This document shows, one piece after another, positions 33,055 through 36,933 of a stretch of DNA of 36,933 bases. Position 1 is the stretch's first letter. Each line of letters begins with the position of its first letter. The translations under genes and the position numbers were made by a program. Source of the stretch: an uncultured bacterium (GTDB taxonomy: Bacteria > Planctomycetota > SZUA-567 > H5-PLA8 > CALKMO01). Under the pieces are notes generated by a model, which saw nothing but the letters and a program-made list of their open reading frames with translations, was not told the origin of the DNA and did no database searches. The stretch is from the NCBI GenBank assembly GCA_937991785.1, contig CALKMO010000358.1, positions 1 through 36,933 on the forward strand. Reading direction: 5' to 3'.

Positions 33055-34638
33055 TCAGTGCCTGAAGTGGCGAATCCCCGTGAAGACCATCGCCATTCCG
33101 AGCCTGTCCGCAGCGGCTATCGCTTCCTTATCCCTGAGCGATCCGCCGGGCTGGATCGCCGCCGCGACCCCAGCGGCTCCGGCCGTCTCAATGCCGTCGG
33201 GGAACGGGAAGAAGGCGTCGGAGCCCATGCAGGCGCCTTTCGCCCTATCGCCGGCCTTGCGGCACGCCATGTGGACGGAATCTACCCTGCTCATCTGGCC
33301 GGCACCGACGCCTACGACCGCACGATCCTTGACCAGAACGATGGCGTTGCTTTTGACATGCTTGGCCACCAACCATGCGAACTTGAGGTCTCGCCACTCG
33401 GATTCAGCGGGCTCCCTCTTGGTAACCGTCTTCAGTTCGGCCCACTCCCTTTCGGCGTCGGGAAAGCGGTCGGCGTCCTGGACGAGAAAACCCCCGGAGA
33501 CCTTCTTCACGTCCTTCCCGAACGGCGGCATGCCTGGGCGTCCAATCGGCCCCACCTCTATAAGTCTCGCGTTCTTTCCCCACTTCGGCCCGTTCGCGAT
33601 GATCTCCACCGCCTCGGACGCAAACGCCGGCGCCACTATGCACTCCAGGAACCTATCTCCCGACGCCACATCCTTGGCCAGGTCGGGACCGAACTCGACG
33701 TTAACGCCCAGAACCCCGCCGAACGCCGACAGCGGGTCGCCGGCATAAGCCTTCGCGAACGCCTCGCGGATGTCCTCGCCCAACGCGGCGCCGCACGGAT
33801 TGTTGTGTTTTACGATGCACGCGCACGGTTCGCCGAACTCCCTCACCACGTTCAGCGCCGCGTCCGAATCCAAGATGTTATTGAACGACAGTTCCTTGCC
33901 GGATAGCAGGCGCGATGCCCCCATCGTGCCGGAGGGCGCGCCGGGCTCCGCATAGAACGCGGCCTCCTGGTGAGGATTTTCTCCGTACCGCAGGGTCTGC
34001 TTCAGCGCGCCTCGAAGGTGGAAGCTCACCGGCGCACCGCCTTCCCCGATGCCTTCGAGGTAGGCGCATATGTTTGCGTCGTAAGCGCTGGTCGCCGCAA
34101 ACACCTTGGCGGCAAGGCGCATTCGAGTCTCGCGCGGGGGGATCCCGCCGCCGGCGCGCATCTCCGCCAACACATCCTTGTAGTCGTCCGGATCAACCAC
34201 GACGGTCACGGATTCGAAGTTCTTGGCGGCCGACCGAATCATGCTCGGCCCGCCTATGTCTATCTGTTCTATAGCCTCCGCCGGCGTGACTCCGGGCCTC
34301 GCCACGGTCTCTTCGAACGGATACAGGTTTACGCAGACCAGGTCTATAGCCCTTATCCCATGCTCCGCAGCCTGTGCGCGGTGGGATTCCATGTCGCGCC
34401 GAAACAACAGGCCTCCGTGTATCTTCGGATGCAGCGTCTTGACCCGCCCATCGAGCATTTCGGGGAAGCCGGTATATTCTGATACCTCCTTAACAGCTAT
34501 TCCAGCCTCCGCCAGCGCGCGAGCGGTGCCGCCGGTGGATAGTATTTCGAAACCGAACTCTTCCAGCCCGCGCGCGAACTCCACGACGCCTCTCTTGTCC
34601 CAAACCGATATCAAGGCCAACTTTTTCTCTCCGGCCAC
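33055..34638 (-). CDS. purH: Bifunctional AICAR transformylase/IMP cyclohydrolase PurH
   Basis: PurH carries out the last two steps to IMP: formylation of AICAR with 10-formyl-tetrahydrofolate, then ring closure. The N-terminal IMP cyclohydrolase (MGS-like) domain shows ALISVWDKRGVVEFARGLEE, LSTGGTARAL, and GRVKTLHPKIHGGLL. The transformylase domain has the catalytic Lys-His pair in IVKHNNPCGAAL near 273-284. With the GTG start at 34638 the protein has 527 residues, a usual length. That GTG is preferred because AGGAGG lies about six bases upstream; an earlier in-frame ATG at 34674 would add 12 atypical residues. The C-terminus ends VFTGIRHFRH, as in homologues. It sits between purM and purD in the same direction. 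Confidence 0.97.
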   Translation of the reverse strand: MAGEKKLALISVWDKRGVVEFARGLEEFGFEILSTGGTARALAEAGIAVKEVSEYTGFPEMLDGRVKTLHPKIHGGLLFRRDMESHRAQAAEHGIRAIDLVCVNLYPFEETVARPGVTPAEAIEQIDIGGPSMIRSAAKNFESVTVVVDPDDYKDVLAEMRAGGGIPPRETRMRLAAKVFAATSAYDANICAYLEGIGEGGAPVSFHLRGALKQTLRYGENPHQEAAFYAEPGAPSGTMGASRLLSGKELSFNNILDSDAALNVVREFGEPCACIVKHNNPCGAALGEDIREAFAKAYAGDPLSAFGGVLGVNVEFGPDLAKDVASGDRFLECIVAPAFASEAVEIIANGPKWGKNARLIEVGPIGRPGMPPFGKDVKKVSGGFLVQDADRFPDAEREWAELKTVTKREPAESEWRDLKFAWLVAKHVKSNAIVLVKDRAVVGVGAGQMSRVDSVHMACRKAGDRAKGACMGSDAFFPFPDGIETAGAAGVAAAIQPGGSLRDKEAIAAADRLGMAMVFTGIRHFRH

Positions 34639-34746
34639 TCCGCTCCTCCTTCCTCCTGGCAACCGAACCTGCAAAACCCGGGCCGCATGGACGCCCTTTG
34701 CGCGCTTTTCTCGTCTCGGCCGCCGTCCGCCCGCGAGACGCCGGCC

Positions 34747-35841
34747 TCAATCCTCCAGCCTGAACTCGGGCTCGACCCCCTTATCGTCCGCCGCTACAAT
34801 CTCGCCTACGATCCGCGCCGGATATCCCGCCTCCTCCAACGTCCTTACGATAGCGTCGGCGTTGAAAGGAGGGCATATCAAGGTCATCCCTATTCCCATG
34901 TTGAACGTATCGTACATCTCCCTTTCCTCTATGTTCCCGATGCGCCTTATAATATCAAATACCGGCGGCACGGGCCACGATCCCTTCTTGAACACCAAGA
35001 TCAGCCCGCGCGGCACCGTGCGCACGGTGTTGCCGGGCAGACCGGACCCGGTGATATGGGCGAGCGACCGCACGATCTCCTTAACCCGGTACCGCGCCAA
35101 CACCTTGAGCACGGCATCCACGTATATGCGCGTGGGTCTTAGGAGCTCCTCTCCCAGGGTGCAGCCGAGTTCCGGCACGCGTTGGTCCACGCGCATCCCG
35201 CCAATATCGAAGAGCACCTTCCTCGCGAGGCTGTAGCCGTTGGAATGGAGACCATTCGAACTGACGCCGATAATGACATCGCCCGCCGCGACCTTCTCCC
35301 CATCAATTATCTTTCCGCGCTCGACCACGCCCACGCAAAAACCGGCCAGATCGTACTCCCCTTCGCGGTAGAATCCGGGCATTTCGGCCGTCTCGCCGCC
35401 AATGAGGCTGCACCTTCCCTGCCGGCAGCCTTCTGCGATGCCTTTCATCACGTCCGCGAACACCTTCTCGTCCAGTTTGCCGGTCGCGTAATAATCGAGG
35501 AAGAATAGCGGTTCCGCGCCTTGGACGATCAGGTCGTTAACGTTCATGGCGACGAGGTCTATCCCTATCGTGTCGTGTACGCCCGTCATGAATGCCAGTT
35601 TCAGTTTGGTGCCGACGCCGTCCGTGCACGCCACGAGGACCGGGTCCACTAGGCGTCGGTTGAAGAGGTTGACCTCGCCGCCCAGCGAAAACAGGCCGGC
35701 GAAACCTCCGACCCCGCCTAGGACCTGCGGGCCGTAGGTGGATCGCGCCATCTTCCCCACGACGTCGGCGGTTCGATCTCCCGCGTTGCGGTCGACTCCC
35801 GAATCCCGATACGAGATTCCCTTGCGCCCTCCGCCGCTCAT
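34747..35841 (-). CDS. purM: Phosphoribosylformylglycinamidine cyclo-ligase PurM
   Basis: PurM (AIR synthetase) closes the imidazole ring of FGAM with ATP, the fifth step of purine synthesis. The 364-residue length is typical. Recognisable segments are the N-terminal ISYRDSGVDRNAGDR, GGVGGFAGLFSLGG, LVACTDGVGTKLKLAF (with the TDGVGTK loop), IGIDLVAMNVNDLIVQGAEPLFFLDYYATGKLD, and CSLIGGETAEMPGFY. All belong to the PurM/SelD fold and its ATP site. The ATG at 35841 overlaps the purF stop in ATGA and has GGAGG six bases upstream, inside purF, so translation is coupled. purH starts 108 bases further on. This is an ordinary, well-conserved copy. Confidence 0.97.
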   Translation of the reverse strand: MSGGGRKGISYRDSGVDRNAGDRTADVVGKMARSTYGPQVLGGVGGFAGLFSLGGEVNLFNRRLVDPVLVACTDGVGTKLKLAFMTGVHDTIGIDLVAMNVNDLIVQGAEPLFFLDYYATGKLDEKVFADVMKGIAEGCRQGRCSLIGGETAEMPGFYREGEYDLAGFCVGVVERGKIIDGEKVAAGDVIIGVSSNGLHSNGYSLARKVLFDIGGMRVDQRVPELGCTLGEELLRPTRIYVDAVLKVLARYRVKEIVRSLAHITGSGLPGNTVRTVPRGLILVFKKGSWPVPPVFDIIRRIGNIEEREMYDTFNMGIGMTLICPPFNADAIVRTLEEAGYPARIVGEIVAADDKGVEPEFRLED

Positions 35842-36933
35842 AGTCCGCCTCCGCTCAAGCGCGTCGCGATGTCCGGACCGGCAATCCGTTCCATCTCGGA
35901 ACGATCTGTCGCCGACCCGACCTCCATCCCCAACTTGTCTCCCATTTCATCCTCCGGCTCTACGGGATACCGGGCGGTCCAACACGCCGTGCAGTAATGG
36001 CTCGGCGGGCGGCTTACACAGGAAAGCATCCCTTCAACGCTCATGTATCCTATCGAATCGACGCCCAAAAATCTGCATATCTCCTCTTCAGTGCGATCGT
36101 GTGCCAGGAGCTCCGTACTGGTCGGGAAATCTATGCCGTAGAAACAGGGGAAACGGTGCTGCGGGCACGATATGCGCACGTGCACTTCGCGCGCCCCGGC
36201 ATTCCTCAACCTCGCCGCAGTCTCGCGGAAGGTGGTGCCGCGCACCAGGGAATCGTCCACGACGACAACGCGCTTGCCTGCCACGGCCGCGCGCACGACG
36301 TTCAGCTTGATGCTGACCGCGGCCCTGCGCATCTTCTGATCCGGCTGTATGAAACTTCGACCGATGTAGTGGCTGCGTATCAACCCCATCTCGAAGGGAA
36401 TGCCCGATGCGCGCGAATACCCCAGAGCCACCTCGTTGCCTGAATCAGGCACCGGAATCACGATATCCGCCGCGGCCGGTCGTTCCTTCGCCAGCTCGAC
36501 GCCAAGCCTAAGCCTCACCTTCTGGACGCTGTCTCCAAAGATCACGGAATCGGGCCTCGCGAAATAAACGTGTTCGAATACGCAATACGCCGGGCGTATC
36601 TCTTCGGGCGGGAAGCATGTCGCCGAACGGAATCCATCGCCGTCTACGATCACCAGTTCGCCTGGTTCGACATCGCGTTCGAACGATGCGCCCGCGTGGT
36701 CGAAAGCGCAAGTCTCGCTGGCGATCGCATATCCGCCTCCTATGCGCCCGATGCTAAGCGGTTTGAACCCGCACGGATCCCTCAGCGCCATCAGAGATGT
36801 CCTGGTCATGACGAGCAGGCTGAACGCCCCGCGGATCGCTCGGGCCGCACGCCCCAAACCTATATGCTCCTCGCACGCGTTCTCCGGCCTGGCCAGCAGG
36901 TGGATAACCACCTCGCTGTCGGTCGAAGTCTGA
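35838..36933 (-). CDS. purF: Amidophosphoribosyltransferase PurF, N-terminus outside the window
   Basis: PurF commits PRPP to purine synthesis by moving the glutamine amide nitrogen onto it. About 364 C-terminal residues are in view, and the frame stays open to the window edge, where it reads TSTDSEVVIHLLARPENA. The N-terminal cysteine of the glutaminase and about 100 residues are missing. The PRPP-binding loop VVVVDDSLVRGTT is present, as are YCVFEHVYFARPDS, SCPQHRFPCFYGID and HYCTACWTARYP. These cysteines fit the Fe-S-containing Bacillus-type PurF rather than the E. coli type. It overlaps purM in ATGA. An internal GTG at 36911 is an artefact of the truncation, not a real start. More purine genes may lie to the right. 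Confidence 0.96.
   Translation of the reverse strand, partial: QTSTDSEVVIHLLARPENACEEHIGLGRAARAIRGAFSLLVMTRTSLMALRDPCGFKPLSIGRIGGGYAIASETCAFDHAGASFERDVEPGELVIVDGDGFRSATCFPPEEIRPAYCVFEHVYFARPDSVIFGDSVQKVRLRLGVELAKERPAAADIVIPVPDSGNEVALGYSRASGIPFEMGLIRSHYIGRSFIQPDQKMRRAAVSIKLNVVRAAVAGKRVVVVDDSLVRGTTFRETAARLRNAGAREVHVRISCPQHRFPCFYGIDFPTSTELLAHDRTEEEICRFLGVDSIGYMSVEGMLSCVSRPPSHYCTACWTARYPVEPEDEMGDKLGMEVGSATDRSEMERIAGPDIATRLSGGGL

Overview
The window is bacterial chromosome, GC-rich (lines I counted by hand mostly fall between 57 and 73% G+C) and tightly packed. All genes but one are on the minus strand, so transcription mostly runs from right to left. I see no tRNA, rRNA, CRISPR array, insertion sequence or phage gene. 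A diderm envelope is suggested by the signal-bearing HtrA-type protease and an LptC-like lipoprotein. The mix of a Ser/Thr kinase with a C-terminal FGE-sulfatase domain, a heparinase II/III-like protein, a Gfo/Idh/MocA oxidoreductase, a DUF3857/transglutaminase protein and a propeller protein recalls the PVC superphylum or neighbouring uncultured phyla. That placement is an inference; no marker in the window settles it.

Right end (about 30.0-36.9 kb): a purine and housekeeping operon in the order purF (cut by the window edge), purM, purH, purD, a TsaC/Sua5-phosphatase fusion, then rpiB. Three junctions overlap (purF/purM, purD/tsaC, tsaC/rpiB), which suggests co-translation. The phosphatase half of the fusion carries the sequence signs of YwlE-type protein-arginine phosphatases rather than of ordinary tyrosine phosphatases.

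Centre right (about 23.1-30.0 kb): a 1188-residue Ser/Thr kinase with helical/TPR-like repeats, one membrane segment and a C-terminal FGE-sulfatase domain is coupled by an ATGA overlap to a membrane-anchored protein. A doubtful small ORF and a TIM-barrel glycoside-hydrolase-like protein follow. Two 11-bp direct repeats sit just upstream of the kinase.

Centre (about 12.1-23.1 kb): the only plus-strand gene encodes a 1350-residue exported or anchored TPR, DUF3857 and transglutaminase protein. It diverges from a heparinase II/III-family protein across a 341-bp region. Then come glgB (branching enzyme, locally lower in G+C) and a Gfo/Idh/MocA oxidoreductase preceded by three degenerate repeats. 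This is a carbohydrate-flavoured neighbourhood.

Left part (1-12.1 kb): a secreted propeller protein, a membrane-fused spermidine-synthase-like protein, ispD and ispF (MEP isoprenoid pathway, overlapping), an LptC-like lipoprotein, a PfkB-family kinase, thpR, recA, an HtrA-type protease that starts on the base after the recA stop codon, a DUF1858 mini-protein, and a partial gene at the edge.

The strongest leads are the TsaC/arginine-phosphatase fusion, the kinase-FGE protein with an in-frame A AAA AAG slippery heptamer, the recA-htrA coupling, and RecA's charged leader and altered L2 loop. I did not find a complete new defence or mobile system.
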